Source of the DNA: Siphlonurus alternatus
Lineage: Eukaryota > Arthropoda > Insecta > Ephemeroptera > Siphlonuridae
Direction of reading: 5' to 3'
Assembly: GCA_949825025.1 (NCBI GenBank)
Contig: OX463778.1
Span: forward strand, 7,021,142-7,085,141
DNA length: 64,000 nucleotides
The notes below the pieces were generated by a model. It saw nothing but the letters and a program-made list of their open reading frames with translations. It searched no databases and was not told the origin of the DNA. A program made the translations under genes and the position numbers. Positions 21,347 to 33,910 of the stretch are shown in pieces. The number at the start of each line of letters is the position of its first letter. Positions within the stretch are counted from its first letter, which is position 1.

Positions 21347-21483
21347 CGTTGAGCACGTGCACTGCGACGATGGCGAATTCGGTGGGAGATATGGAGCAAG
21401 TGTAGTTGCCGCTGTCCGCCTTGTCCGCGCGAGCCACCGCCAGGGAGCTGTTGGCGCCCTCCTCCATCAGGTCCGTCTTCACA
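21347..21483 (-). CDS. dpr20: dpr20-like gene, second half of Ig domain 2
   Basis: This exon is bounded on the minus strand by acceptor CATGTTTCAG and donor GTGCGT. It completes a Ser codon with the exon at 36293-36470 and encodes VKTDLMEEGANSSLAVARAD then KADSGNYTCSISPTEFAI and VAVHVLN. It contains the Ig hallmark D-x-G-x-Y-x-C (DSGNYTC) and probable N-glycosylation sites at NSS and NYT. In Dpr proteins the second Ig domain helps present the first, which binds DIP-family partners on neighbouring neurons to specify synaptic connections. That role is inferred from the family. The sequence on the donor side is a long G run (GGGGGGGGGG at 21331-21340) that ends the 87-bp tandem array. Confidence 0.92.
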
Positions 21484-21569
21484 CTGAAACATGACGTCAT
21501 ACCACTAAGTCACGTGACCATAAAAATGATTGCTTTTTCCGTTTTTTTTTTTTTTTTACAACTTATGTG

Positions 21570-21812
21570 AAATTTTTTTATTGCATTTATAAATGAATAG
21601 AGGGCATCAAATTATACTACTCTGGCCATAGGAAGTACTGCTAAAAAGTTATTCAAAGTTCAGTTTTGAACTCACTTCCCTTTTTTCCTGTCTTTTTATT
21701 AAGAAGTGATATTTATTAACGCCTTCCTTCTTACTTTTTAAAAATATTTCCCAGACTCTAAAAAATATGGGAAAAAAACAGAGCAGCAAAATTATACCCT
21801 CAATTTTGGAGT
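21570..21812. mobile_element. Family B element, diverged
   Basis: ATGAATAGAGGGCATCAAAT on the left and a right end with AGAGCAGCAAAATTATACCC. The central arms are much altered. Confidence 0.65.
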
Positions 21813-21984
21813 ACAATTTAAATTGTTTATCTTGGGTTTTAAGCTCTTCCGTTCCAGTTTTACCTTCAACAATTTTGGTCAAATTCAACCATTAACATTT
21901 TGACCTTTAACTGTCGTAACTAACAAGTAATATCTCTTTTAATGCCATGAGAATATATATGTAATAATATAATGTGCCAATAAT

Positions 21985-22250
21985 ACAACAATGGAGAATT
22001 TTTTATTTTTTTTTATTGCATATTTGGACCTTGAGCTATTTACTGTCAATTTTTTTCAGACTGTTTTTGGACTCTCTATACAACCTCAAAATCATACTGT
22101 AAAACGCACTGACGTCATAGTCATTCAAATATTTATCACGCAAGCATCTAAGACGTTGTATGACTATGACATCACAGTGTCGTTCCCCTCAAAAGAAAAA
22201 TAAAATATCTATAAATCATCTATCCAAATATGAAATAAAAGTATCATGAA
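21985..22250. mobile_element. B-like element, ATTTGGA subtype
   Basis: TTATTGCATATTTGGACCTT on the left, ATCTATCCAAATATGAAATA on the right, and a core with CTGACGTCATAG and CTATGACATCACAG. Relatives are at 25280-25552 and 30176-30498. Confidence 0.75.
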
Positions 22251-22371
22251 GGTTGTTCAAATTGACAAATTACACGATCAAATAGCGTATTTGAAACGTT
22301 AATTAGTGCTTTTTCGTCACCTTTATTTCACATTATTTGAGTACCAATATGAAATTTTAAATGCAAAAGAA

Positions 22372-22444
22372 GTCGCCGCCGGGCTTCGAACCCCGGTTCT
22401 CTCGTGCGTTTGGCCCGCGAATGAGCAAACTAAGCTACGTCGAC
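22372..22444 (-). pseudogene. tRNA-like sequence, left arm of palindrome
   Basis: 73 nt, the length of a tRNA without CCA. On the minus strand the ends GTCGACG and CGGCGAC pair at six of seven positions, as an acceptor stem. The T arm contains GGTTCGAAGCC, a perfect B-box match. The D and anticodon stems do not form convincingly, so this is tRNA-derived but not a functional tRNA. Confidence 0.65.
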
Positions 22445-22623
22445 CTCCGATACTTTTCACATTTCATACTGGTATTCATACAATGCTACTTTTTGGCTGC
22501 TACCTACTTCCCATAGTTGCAGGGAAGCAGGTAGCAGCCAAGGAACTCAAAATCTCAGTTCCTTGTAGCAGCCAAAAAGTAGCATTGTATAAATACCAGT
22601 ATGAAATGTGAAAAGTATCGGAG

Positions 22624-22696
22624 GTCGACGTAGCTTAGTTTGTTTATTTGCGGGCCAAACGCACGAGAGAACCGGGGTTCGAAGCCCGGCGGCGAC
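22624..22696 (+). pseudogene. tRNA-like sequence, right arm of palindrome
   Basis: The mirror copy of the preceding feature, also 73 nt: acceptor GTCGACG/CGGCGAC, TAGCTTAGTTTG in the A-box position, T stem CGGGG/CCCGG with one mismatch and loop TTCGAAG. Differences from the left copy are few and lie in the D region. Confidence 0.65.
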
Positions 22697-22799
22697 TTCT
22701 TTTGCATTTAAAATTTCATATTGGTACTCAAATAATGTGAAATAAAGATGACGAAAAAGCACTAATTAACGTTTCAAAGTTTATAATAACGTCATCGAA

Positions 22800-25279
<2,480 letters not shown>

Positions 25280-25552
25280 ATAATGGATAACCTATATAAT
25301 TTCTTTATTGCATAGTTGGATATAGAGAAGTTATTTCAAAGTAATTTTTTCAAATATATTTGAATGGTCTTTATTTTGAATCGTGCAAAATGTTGCGACG
25401 TTATATGGTTAAAAAAAACTTTTTCTATGCTTTCGTCTTACATATTTGCATGACTATGACGTCACAGAAACATTTATAACAATACGATTTTAAAAGTGTT
25501 AAGAAAAATCTGAAACAAAAAATCACATAACACAATGGAGAATTCTCCTACA
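25280..25552. mobile_element. B-like element, diverged subtype
   Basis: TTTATTGCATAGTTGGATAT on the left; the core TGACTATGACGTCACAG and the flank GCAAAATGTTGCGACG relate it to the copies at 21985 and 30176. Confidence 0.6.
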
Positions 25553-26062
25553 TTTATTTTATTTTCTTTTTCAGATGCCTTGAAATTAAATGTCCCAAAC
25601 AAAAAAGTTTCAATTTTCAAAATTGGAGACATGGGAATTTTTATAAAAATCTTCCTCCTTTTGAATTTATCGCCAAAACGTGACGTAAAAACTGCCTAGC
25701 AGGTGAATTTTTCCTACAATAAATTTATAATTTCAATTATTTTATCTTAAAGTTAACTGATATAAAGGACAAAACTATTGATCCTAGGGTAGAAAACCCT
25801 CTGAATTCGATCGTGTTACTACTTGACGCTCAAACTATGATATCAGGCAGTTGTTGTGTGTTAACTAGGAAGTTTCTACGTCACATTTTTCAAGTTTGCG
25901 CGCAGGTTGCATACCTTGCCCTTCATTCTAATAATCCCTTCAGAGTCCCCAAATTTGAGTTAAAAAAACTTGAAACTTAAGTCAAACTTATTGTTAATAT
26001 GTCACCTATCATAATGTAGTAGTTAAATTACATTTTGAGTTGTAAGAGAATTCTCCATTGTG
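25537..26062. mobile_element. Inverted-repeat element, L family, about 525 bp
   Basis: Ends CAATGGAGAATTCTCCTAC and AGAGAATTCTCCATTGTG. It adjoins or overlaps the B-like element to its left, so the boundary is uncertain. Confidence 0.6.
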
Positions 26063-26464
26063 TTCCTCTACCCAAATATACAGGTTCCAGAAATTCACGT
26101 AGGGACACGTCTAAATTTGACCTACGTCGTTGAACTGCCCCGACTGTATTCAGTATTATTGGAGCGCTCGCTTGATTTACGTGTCCGGTGCGGCCACAGA
26201 GGGTGCGACTAATTGCCCGTAATTGTGTGGCGTGTGCGCAATCTCGTTACCAATGATAGTCATGCTCTGCTTACTTAATTTTCATATGTGTGTACTAATA
26301 TCACCACATTGCATCCTAATTCACTTTTTATGTACTGTGAAAAAAAGAAGGGAAATTTTCACATTTTTCTGTCATTTGTTAGTGAAATATTTTTTTATTA
26401 GGAAATATTCATTTGTATTATGTTGAAAATGCAGGCGTTGCGATGAATATTTTATAATCAAATA

Positions 26465-26875
26465 CTTCATATAAATATTGTATAAGCCTAATAAAAGGCC
26501 TGCTTGTCTTACACATGATCGCATGATATCGCAGCGTATGATTTAAAAAGTAAGAACCTTTGATGTCAGATGAAGCCGACAATAGGCGCAATTCACAAAG
26601 AAAGTTATCCAAGTTTCTCACTAACCACGTTTAGTGTCATTGAATTAGGCTGGCACTAACCGTGGTTAGTGAGAAAGCTGCATGGATATATTTCTGGATA
26701 ACTCTTTCGTGAATCGCCCTCTATATGGCTTTGTATCGTATGCCTTCGTACGACAGAAATTTATAACATGTTCTAACTTAAATGAGAGACGTATACAATC
26801 GATCGCATACTTACGATCGCAGAAATACGAGTCTGTATGCGACCCGCCTAAAAATATTATCATCTTTTCTGTCAA
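26465..26875. mobile_element. Family M element, interrupted by an N stem-loop
   Basis: Its left part has ATGATCGCATGATATCGCAG and its right part has GATCGCATACTTACGATCGC and GTATGCGACCC. Related to the M element at 57507-57625. The middle is occupied by N (26583-26722). Confidence 0.5.
26583..26722. mobile_element. Family N stem-loop
   Basis: CTCACTAACCACGTTTAGTG and CACTAACCGTGGTTAGTGAG pair. The outer ends GGCGCAATTCAC and GTGAATCGCCCT pair. A second copy is at 55120-55246. Confidence 0.75.
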
Positions 26876-27042
26876 TAAATTGAAATCACTATTATACACT
26901 TTATCTCTGTCATGCAGCTTTATTTAACTTGTAAATTATAAAGGACTAAAAAATATAATCAATCATGAATCATGTTGCTTGTTTTGTACACTGAATAATT
27001 TAAATGACATAATTATTGTATAAAAATAAAAAAAAAACTTGA

Positions 27043-27285
27043 ATTGAAAATTTTCATATCTAATTCATCCTTAACACGTCTAAAGTTTTGTCTAAACTTA
27101 ATCGTATTACGTCTCTATTATTATTATTTTACCTCAAAAATCCTTATTTAATTCTCGCTCAAAATAAGAATGCAATGAAGACAAAATTTTTAACATTTCA
27201 TATTCAAGAAGACGTAATCTTGTGCTGTTTCTCTCGGAAATGATGCAAAAGACGTAAATAAAAGATTAACTTCACTTTAACTCAG
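27043..27285 (+). mobile_element. Family A element, diverged
   Basis: TAATTCATCCTTAACACGTC, then ACCTCAAAAATCC and a degenerated AACTTCACTTTAACTCAGG end. Confidence 0.65.
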
Positions 27286-28144
27286 GAAGTAAAGTAATAT
27301 AACCTTTTTAGTAAAGAAAAAAATTGTGCAGTCATAATTATAAAAGAGTTAAGCTTTTAACTTTGTTACAATAATACATCTAGGTAACATTACAGGAAAA
27401 AATAAAAAATAAAAAACTGTAACCTGATTTTGCAAGCATGATGTTTAAAGTTAACATTACTTTTTAAAATTAATTAATATTAAATTAAACATTGTTTAGT
27501 AATATAATGAAATAAAAACTATAGAAATTTAATATAGAAATGAAATGTAAACTATTTTCTTGTTTTTACGTCTCTCCGAATTAATTAAATAAAACACAAT
27601 AGTACGACAACGTATTTTCTGAAACAGACCTGCTAAGTAAGCTTATTTTCTTGTCACAAAACTAAATAAATGTACTTGCAGTGAGACGTTTTGGGAGCAT
27701 TGAGATGGAATATTCTCTCAAAACAAGAATTCTCTATCACAAAAAAACTTGAGCTTAAATGACAAATAATGTTCTTTGTTAAAATAATTATATGACGTAT
27801 TTACAACTTTAAAAATAAATACAATTCAATTTACAACTTACAATTACATTCAGTGCGCACTTGTTTTAATGTAATTATAAATAAGAAGTGTGCGTATACC
27901 AAGAGTTTTTGTACTTTAATAAGATTGTACTAGACATTCAAGTAAAAAATATTTTATATTTGATATTCTAATTGTAAAAAGCTCCATTTTAACTTAATTA
28001 AAAGGTAGTCAACCAGAATTGTGAAAAGTCAATTGGGCGTCAATACTTCTATCGCAAAACTTGTTTGCATTTAATTATAATTTATTAGAATTTTGAACAT
28101 TTATTTTTAACAAGGCTTATAATTATATAAGGCAAAAAAGTATC

Positions 28145-28220
28145 ATGAGTATATCTGAAGCAAGAAGAGTATGTAAGAATCGAGTAGAGTTGATGTCTAT
28201 TTGTGGACAGCCAAAGTAAT
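28145..28220 (+). pseudogene. LINE ORF2 end fragment
   Basis: MSISEARRVCKNRVELMSIC then GQPK and TAA. The pattern (S-x-E-A-R-R-x-x-x-N-R-x-E) is typical of the last residues of LINE reverse-transcriptase ORFs. Confidence 0.5.
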
Positions 28221-28261
28221 AATGCTGCTGGCTTACCCCGTAAGAGTATTAAAAATACATT

Positions 28262-28402
28262 GACAATTTTCGATTTATTGCTGAGAGAAAATTTCTCTTT
28301 TCAGTCTTGTTAATCATCATGTTCCGTAAGAATAACACAGGTCATAGTGATTTAACAAGGCTACAAGTGGGAAATTTTCCAAGGCGATGAGTGTGTATAT
28401 GG
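28262..28402 (-). mobile_element. Family G element, partial
   Basis: Contains CTTGTTAATCATCATGTTCC, GTAAGAATAACACAGGTCAT and AAGTGGGAAATTTTCCAAGG, as in the G copies at 31938 and 50501. Confidence 0.6.
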
Positions 28403-28439
28403 GAATGTTTCCACAAACTAAGCTAAGCATGCATTAATT

Positions 28440-28690
28440 AATGAAAAATATTATGATGATACCGAATCGGGAGAACCAAGAGTTCATTATCATCAAACAG
28501 GAATGTATTCTTTAGAACCACTAATTGCCCCAAAAATTATAAATAGATTTAATGATAGAACATGTCAATTTCTAATACCTGGTTTGTGGAATGCTATGCC
28601 TACTGCATTAAAAAATTTGGATTTGTAAAGAACGGTCAAAAAAGAAATCAAAGAATGGTTACTTTCAATTTCATAAAGGAAAAATAATGG
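28440..28690 (+). pseudogene. LINE ORF2 C-terminal fragment
   Basis: Frame with RTCQFLIPGLWNAMPTALKN then a stop and, with damage, KKEIKEWLL. LWNxxPxxLK(N) is the conserved end of jockey/RTE-like ORF2. The frame is broken by stops. Confidence 0.5.
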
Positions 28691-29255
28691 AATAATTTTT
28701 AAAATAAGTAAAAATTTAATATTAAAATTAAAAAATAAAAAAAAACTATTGTTCATACACATGTACCATTTCATATAATAAAACTGAACTTTTTTTAAAA
28801 TTTGCTGTATATCGTACATATAATAATAAGTTCAAAATAAAATGTTAAATTTTATTGAGAACTACATATAGGTTCAAATGTTGTAAATATATAACTTTAT
28901 GTTGAATAATCCACTCATTTTTTTATCTACTGCATTGAATTGTAGTTTTTTTATATCTTAAAAGGTCAAAACTTTTGTTACTTAAATATAAAAATTATCA
29001 TCTTGAAGAATATTATGTGATCTGCAGCAGCCAACAGGGTTAATTATGAAACCTTGGATGGTGCAATAATCTGTAAACATTTTTAAAAAGAAATACTATT
29101 ATAGACTGCCCTACTGGCCACCAGGAAAACTTCTACAAGTTTAAAGTACTTTGGGTAATTCCTGGGTCCTGCCAAGTTCGACAGGTCATTGACGTAATTG
29201 TGTCAAATGTTATCTGCTGGAAATTCCCCAAAGTCCATCAAAAAACATCGCAGAC

Positions 29256-29262
29256 TATAAAA
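29256..29262 (+). promoter_or_regulatory. TATA box of the C-type lectin gene
   Basis: TATAAAA. A likely start of transcription lies about 25-30 bases downstream, around ATTATCATCATCG at 29280-29292. Confidence 0.55.
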
Positions 29263-29284
29263 TCGTCTGCAGAGAAGAAATTAT

Positions 29285-29317
29285 CATCATCGCTCTGCCA
29301 GATCTCCACTAAACAAG
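29285..29317 (+). other. Probable 5'UTR exon of the C-type lectin gene
   Basis: A likely non-coding leader ends AAACAAG at 29317, followed by a GTCAGT donor. The coding exon at 29773 begins immediately after a pyrimidine-rich acceptor (TTTTATTTCTAG), which implies an upstream leader exon. The start is inferred from the TATA box. Confidence 0.5.
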
Positions 29318-29690
29318 GTCAGTGTACAACTCGAAACATCACGAACGTTACTCTGTTTAAATATTATATATTATTCACTTTTGTGGAAATCATAAGTAAA
29401 TACATTGATAACATCAACATAACATTAATAAGATTTTAGTATAATTGATTAATATGCTATATTAAGTTTATAGTTTTGATTTTATTAAAATATTTAATAA
29501 TTACTATACTTGTAAATCCGATAATTAATCAAATAAAGGTTACAATCATGTTTCATTTATTATCGTCAGTTAATTTTTATATATTAAATGCAGTATTTTT
29601 ATTTTCTAACTTTTGAAATATATTATTTTTTTTGTAAAAAATAAGTAATAAAAATTAAAATTTCCTTAAAAATATTTTGTATACCACATG

Positions 29691-29693
<3 letters not shown>

Positions 29694-29741
<48 letters not shown>
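29694..29741. repeat. (AT)n microsatellite
   Basis: Perfect AT run just upstream of the first lectin coding exon. Confidence 0.9.
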
Positions 29742-29743
<2 letters not shown>

Positions 29744-29772
29744 GTAATTAAAAATGAAATTTTTATTTCTAG

Positions 29773-29845
29773 ATGCCGGGCATGACATGGATTCAGAACA
29801 TGATACCCTTAGCCATAGCGTTAATTGTGACCACCCGAATACATG
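29773..29845 (+). CDS. C-type lectin-like protein, exon 1 (signal peptide)
   Basis: ATG follows a splice acceptor directly and 24 codons (MPGMTWIQNMIPLAIALIVT, then TRIH) end with the first base of an Asp codon and a GTGAGA donor. The core MIPLAIALIVTT is a signal peptide, so the product is secreted. Complete model: four coding exons, 160 residues, TGA at 33140-33142. Every junction keeps frame (phases 1, 0, 1). Insect secreted C-type lectins usually bind carbohydrate on microbes or glycans in development. The exact role here is unknown. The gene lies within a dpr20 intron, on the opposite strand, with several transposable elements in its own introns. Confidence 0.82.
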
Positions 29846-29867
29846 GTGAGAAAAAAAAATGTCAAAT

Positions 29868-30012
29868 ATTGGGTGCGATTCACCAAGTAGTTAGCCAGGC
29901 TTCTAACCATGTTGAACTATTCCTTTTTTACGTGTTAAACCACATAGTTAAACGTGGTTAAGCTAAACGTGTTTAGAAAACTGGCTAACTGCTTCGTGAA
30001 TCGCGCCCATTA
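29868..30012. mobile_element. Family S stem-loop in lectin intron
   Basis: TTGGGTGCGATTCACCAAGT to CTTCGTGAATCGCGCCCA. The inner arms contain AACGTGGTTAAGC and AAACGTGTTTAG. Confidence 0.85.
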
Positions 30013-30175
30013 TTATAACTAGTGACACTATTTTCCTGTAATTTTTATCAAAATTTTAATGTTTAATTTTAATACATAATATATATATATATATATATAT
30101 TATAGAAATAATATTATTATATGTATACATTTATAATTATAATGTATAATATATACTATAATTATAGTTTACATA

Positions 30176-30498
30176 ATGGACAACCTTCATGAATTATTTT
30201 GTTTATTGCATATTTGGATAGAGGACCTCGAGTTATGTATTGCCAATTTTTTCAGATTTTTTTGAAACCTGAAACAAATTCAAAATCGATGGGAAAGACA
30301 CTGTGACGTCATTGTCATGCAACGCATTTCCCTATGCTTGCGTGTTAAATAATTGCATGACTATGACGTCAAAGTGTTTTACAGCATGATTTTAAGGTTT
30401 AAAAAAAATATAAAAATATATCTAGATAATAAATAACTCGAGATCCTCTATCCAAATATTATATATGCAATAAATTTTTTTATGAAGGTTGTCCAATG
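30176..30498. mobile_element. B-like element, ATTTGGA subtype
   Basis: TTGCATATTTGGATAGAGGA on the left and CTCTATCCAAATATTATATG on the right. The core has GTGACGTCATTG and ATGACTATGACGTCAAAG. Confidence 0.8.
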
Positions 30499-30532
30499 TA
30501 ATGTATTAGCATGTATTCAAGAATGTAGTATG

Positions 30533-30918
30533 CACAATGGGAAGCTATGACCTTGACGTCATGCAAACTTTGTCCTACCATTACTTACAAGAAAAGATTG
30601 GGCGCACGTAAGTTCCTATCCGGAGCAATTTTTCAATCGCGAATTGTTAAATAATAATTATTTACACAAGTGTTTTTTCCGAATTTAAAATCAGATGTCA
30701 CTAACCTTTTACATTTGCCACTATTAAAATATTATTTGCAACCCCAGTTTAGCTTAAGTAAAAAGACATTCTAAAAAAATTCGCGGTATTCTGATTTTGG
30801 AGCGGGAAATCTGCGCAGAAACGTTGCGCAATGATATCAAAATCTGCTGATCTTCAACATTCGAATATCGTCCAGTTAGAATATGGTGAATAAATCAGTA
30901 GGTTAAAGCTTCCCATTA
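30533..30918. mobile_element. L-like inverted-repeat element
   Basis: Ends CAATGGGAAGCTATGACC and GTTAAAGCTTCCCATTAT. The interior includes GACGTCATGC, GCGGGAAATCTGCGC and no coding frame. Confidence 0.55.
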
Positions 30919-30976
30919 TACTTGCTGCTTTTTTTTATATAATAATTACTTTATTAATACAGTACATGATTTACAG

Positions 30977-31044
30977 ATGCTGCTTTGGGTGCTGTTACCA
31001 CGACAGTAAGACACTCGACTTATTTCTTCAGTGAAAATTATACA
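30977..31044 (+). CDS. C-type lectin-like protein, exon 2
   Basis: Acceptor ATGATTTACAG and donor GTAAGT bound a 68-nt exon. It completes Asp25 and encodes AALGAVTTTVRHSTYFFSEN then YT. The aromatic S-T-Y-F-F-S stretch corresponds to the first beta strand of the C-type lectin fold. The usual cysteine pair of long-form domains before this strand is not present, so this is a short-form domain. Confidence 0.82.
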
Positions 31045-31059
31045 GTAAGTTTTACTTTA

Positions 31060-31215
31060 AGGTAGAAATAACGTCGATCAGCTGTTTTTTTAGCTCCATT
31101 TGATTAACTTGTAAACCTTAGTAAATTCACAAAAATTCTAAAAAAATTTTGAGAGGCAGATATTATAGTGCTTAAAAGCCATAGTAAAAATTTTAAAATT
31201 TCAAATATAAAGTTT
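31060..31215 (+). mobile_element. Family F repeat
   Basis: AAGGTAGAAATAACGTCGAT, CAGCTG and GAGAGGCAGATATTATAGTG match the copies at 10376 and 39143. Confidence 0.6.
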
Positions 31216-31403
31216 CAAATTTTACCATTTTATTTTAATAGAGTGTACAAAACCTCTCTACGCTTCGTAGTATATATTGAGATCAAAGAACTATAATAGA
31301 CACTATTGAGATAATAATATTGAGATCATTATTATTATTTTATTTAAATTCACCCTATCAATATGTTTCAAAATCTTAACTAGTTTTGTTTTATATGTTA
31401 CAG

Positions 31404-31512
31404 CTGAACTGGTATGATGCGCAGAATTTCTGTCGATCAAAAGGCCAAAATCTCGTATCCATTGAAGGCTCTACTGAGAATGAATTTATCACCCAACGTA
31501 TAAGACAGCTTG
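31404..31512 (+). CDS. C-type lectin-like protein, exon 3
   Basis: Bounded by ATATGTTACAG and GTAATT. It encodes LNWYDAQNFCRSKGQNLVSI then EGSTENEFITQRIRQL. W-x-x-A-x-x-x-C-x-x-x-G-x-x-L-x-x-I is the alpha-1 signature of C-type lectin domains, with the first of four core cysteines (NFC) and the following E-x-E helix. The one-base overhang joins Asp84 in exon 4. Confidence 0.9.
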
Positions 31513-31654
31513 GTAATTATAAATAGGGTCATGTACAGCGGGCTTATTTATAACTTTAATGTTTATAACACTACACTGCAGGATTTTTAAGACAGCTCAT
31601 GACGTAATGATGTGTAGTTATTTATTTTTCAAAAGTATCGATCATTTTTTTTTT

Positions 31655-31925
31655 TTTTTTTTTGCTCAGAGGGTGCAAAAATATGCTCTGATATTTTCAT
31701 AAATTTTACAGACCAGCAGAAAGCATTTTTAAAAAAATTTGGATGCCTATTTTGTGACTTCACGAAGCGCCGCTAAAGAATAGGAGTTGCTGCCGCGTGA
31801 AATCACAAAAAGGACTTTCAATAATTTTTTTAAAAATAGTTCCCGGGCTCTGAAAAATCTGAAAAAATTCAGGGTAGCATAACTTTGCACCGTTTATTCA
31901 TTTCTGCAATAAAAAAATTGAGGTC
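31655..31925. mobile_element. Family B element
   Basis: The left end is diverged (TTGCTCAGAGGGTGCAAAAA). The right half is canonical (TAGTTCCCGGGCTCTGAAAA, TTCATTTCTGCAATAAAA). Confidence 0.75.
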
Positions 31926-31937
31926 TATACTCCATTT

Positions 31938-32095
31938 GTTGTACAGTCGTCGCCTCGGAAAAAATTCCTTTACGGCCTATATAGTTAATCACCTTGCACC
32001 GTAAGAATAACATATTAGATATGGTGATTAGTGATTAGCATGGCTGCAAGTGGGGAATTTTTCAAGGCGACGAATGTACAAGACAGCATGGATCA
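31938..32095 (+). mobile_element. Family G element
   Basis: TGTACAGTCGTCGCCTCGG on the left and TTTTTCAAGGCGACGAATGT on the right, with ACCGTAAGAATAACATATTA inside. Confidence 0.75.
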
Positions 32096-32363
32096 AGTCT
32101 AAAAAATATAAAACTTCAGCCATACCATCCACTCCTCCCTCGGGGATTGTTATAAAATAATAGCATATCTCTAAAGAATATCAAATATCAAACGAGTTAA
32201 AAAAATATTCATTATTTTTTTAAAGTTATGACCGATTTTTATATTTTTTATATTTGTATATATAAAGTAATTAATCTGTTTTATAAAGTATTATCAATGA
32301 GCCAAGCAAGTGTATAATATACTGATGGGTGCTCGCTTCCACAATCACGCATGCAAAGTGTTC

Positions 32364-32622
32364 CCTAGTTGAAAAACTTCGTCTTCAACTCATCCTTTAC
32401 ACTTCTAAATAAAAACCTTATCTTTTTATATCTAAAACACATCTTATTTCATCTTCACTCAAAGTGAGGATGAAATGGAGACAATATTTGTAACAGTTTA
32501 TGCTCAAGAAGAGAAAAAAAATATTTAATTTCTTGTTTTTTCCTCTAAAATGGTGCAAAATAAGAGGGAATTAGACGAGGAGAGAGCTTAAATGGTGAAT
32601 AAAAGATGAAATTTATTTCAAT
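32364..32622 (+). mobile_element. Family A element
   Basis: CCCTAGTTGAAAAACTTCGT to TGAAATTTATTTCAA, standard order of landmarks. It is immediately followed by a B element. Confidence 0.85.
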
Positions 32623-32872
32623 GGACAACAAACATGAAAATTTTTTATTGAAGAAATGAATAGAGGGTATACCAAATTATGCTACTCTGAATTTTTTCAG
32701 ATTTTTTTGAGTCCTGGAACTATTTATAAATAATAATTGAAAGTCCTGTGATTTCAGTTGGCACCCCTGAATTCTTAATTAAAGGGATACTGGACGCCTA
32801 TTGACGCCTCCAGGGGGCGTGGCCGCACTTTCAATAATTATTTAAAAATAGTTCGGGTCCCAAATTAACTGT
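32622..32872. mobile_element. Family B element
   Basis: GGACAACAAACATGAAAATT and ATGAATAGAGGGTATACCA on the left. The right arm stops at AAAATAGTTCGGGTCCC, so the outer right end is missing. The core GGGGGCGTGGCC also occurs in the copy at 62735. Confidence 0.75.
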
Positions 32873-32909
32873 ATAATACTTTCTCCTGATACATATACTC
32901 ACATTACAG

Positions 32910-33142
32910 ACATGGGCTTTACGTGGATTGGAGGACATAAAGAAATTGAAGATGGAATTTGGCGTTGGATAGGCACGGGACAGACCTTCAACTACAGCAA
33001 CTGGGAGATTGGTATGCCAAGTATAAGTACGACAAAGAACTGTATGTTAATTTCTAATGATTATAGTACATGGTGGGATGATTTTTGTCGTACGAGTACT
33101 CAAAGTTCATTCCCATTTATATGTGAACTAAATTCTCAATGA
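32910..33142 (+). CDS. C-type lectin-like protein, exon 4 (C-terminus)
   Basis: Begins after acceptor ACTCACATTACAG, completes Asp84 and encodes 76 residues to TGA. FTWIGGHKE is the W-I-G-G core motif. W-R-W-I-G-T-G, then Y-S-N-W, then N-C, F-C and I-C give the remaining three of four conserved cysteines. At the sugar-selectivity position, where EPN or QPD would stand, the sequence is GMPS, and WND is replaced by WWDD. The calcium-sugar site is therefore altered and classical mannose or galactose binding is doubtful. AATAAA at 33393-33398 is a good polyadenylation signal. Confidence 0.93.
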
Positions 33143-33392
33143 TGAGAATGACAGATTTCTTTAAAACGTCATGTATTTTTATATTGCATTTAAAGGACAT
33201 AATATAGTAATTTAATAATTATAACAGATCACGCACAATGATGTCAATATTTTTGTTTAATAATACTATTTTATGGCTACATAATTATCTGTTTCAATGA
33301 TTAAATTATAATGAGAAATTTATAATAATAAAAATGTTTCATTAATAAATTTATGTTGTAAAAAAATAATATTGTATGTTAATAATATATGG

Positions 33393-33398
33393 AATAAA
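33393..33398 (+). terminator. Candidate polyadenylation signal of the lectin gene
   Basis: AATAAA about 250 bases after the stop codon. Another AATAAA lies near 33345. Confidence 0.5.
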
Positions 33399-33399
33399 A

Positions 33400-33910
33400 T
33401 AATTATAATGAGATTAATTATATTGAGTTTTAGTTCACCCGTGTTTAGTCTAATATTAAGCTGGTATTACATGATTAACTTTTTTAACTAATGATTATTA
33501 TTGCATATATTTAATATTTTTTTATTTACAAGAAAACTGCAACTCTATTTGATTATATAAAATACTAGATGAAATTTCTTGTGAGCAAAGTTTAATATTG
33601 TTTGGGTGTAGTTTTATTAGTTATTTAACTAAATGAGAAATAAATTGTTAGAATTATAATTATATGCTAGCTTCTTTATCAACAGCATGTCTTTTTTTTA
33701 AATAAGTATACGTGATGAGAATTCATTATAATATTATAATTAACCATATTCAACTACCTTTAATGAATAATTTACTTCCATCAGAGAATATAATACATAA
33801 CTCATTATACTTTCTTACTAAAATTGAAATCGCACTCACTTTTGTTGGTATATATATTACAGTCTAGTACTACTTGAAAATTTAACATCCATGGATCTAA
33901 ATAAATAGCA
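33400..33910. other. AT-rich intron DNA, nothing recognised
   Basis: No exon or element was seen between the lectin gene end and the tRNA-derived SINE. Confidence 0.5.

Larger units (their letters stand above)
22291..22778. mobile_element. 488-bp palindrome carrying two tRNA-like sequences
   Basis: The arms 22291-22509 and 22562-22778 are nearly identical inverted copies (TTGAAACGTTAATTAGTGCT and complement). The centre is itself folded into two smaller hairpins (CTGCTACCTACTTCCC with its complement, then AAGGAACT with AGTTCCTT). Each arm contains one tRNA-like stretch, annotated separately. There is no protein-coding capacity; open frames here arise from the palindrome. Confidence 0.88.

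Noticed and set aside
22306..22762. Two 71-101 codon frames on opposite strands with the same protein
   Set aside because: They are the two arms of the palindrome at 22291-22778, and the identical proteins are a mirror effect.
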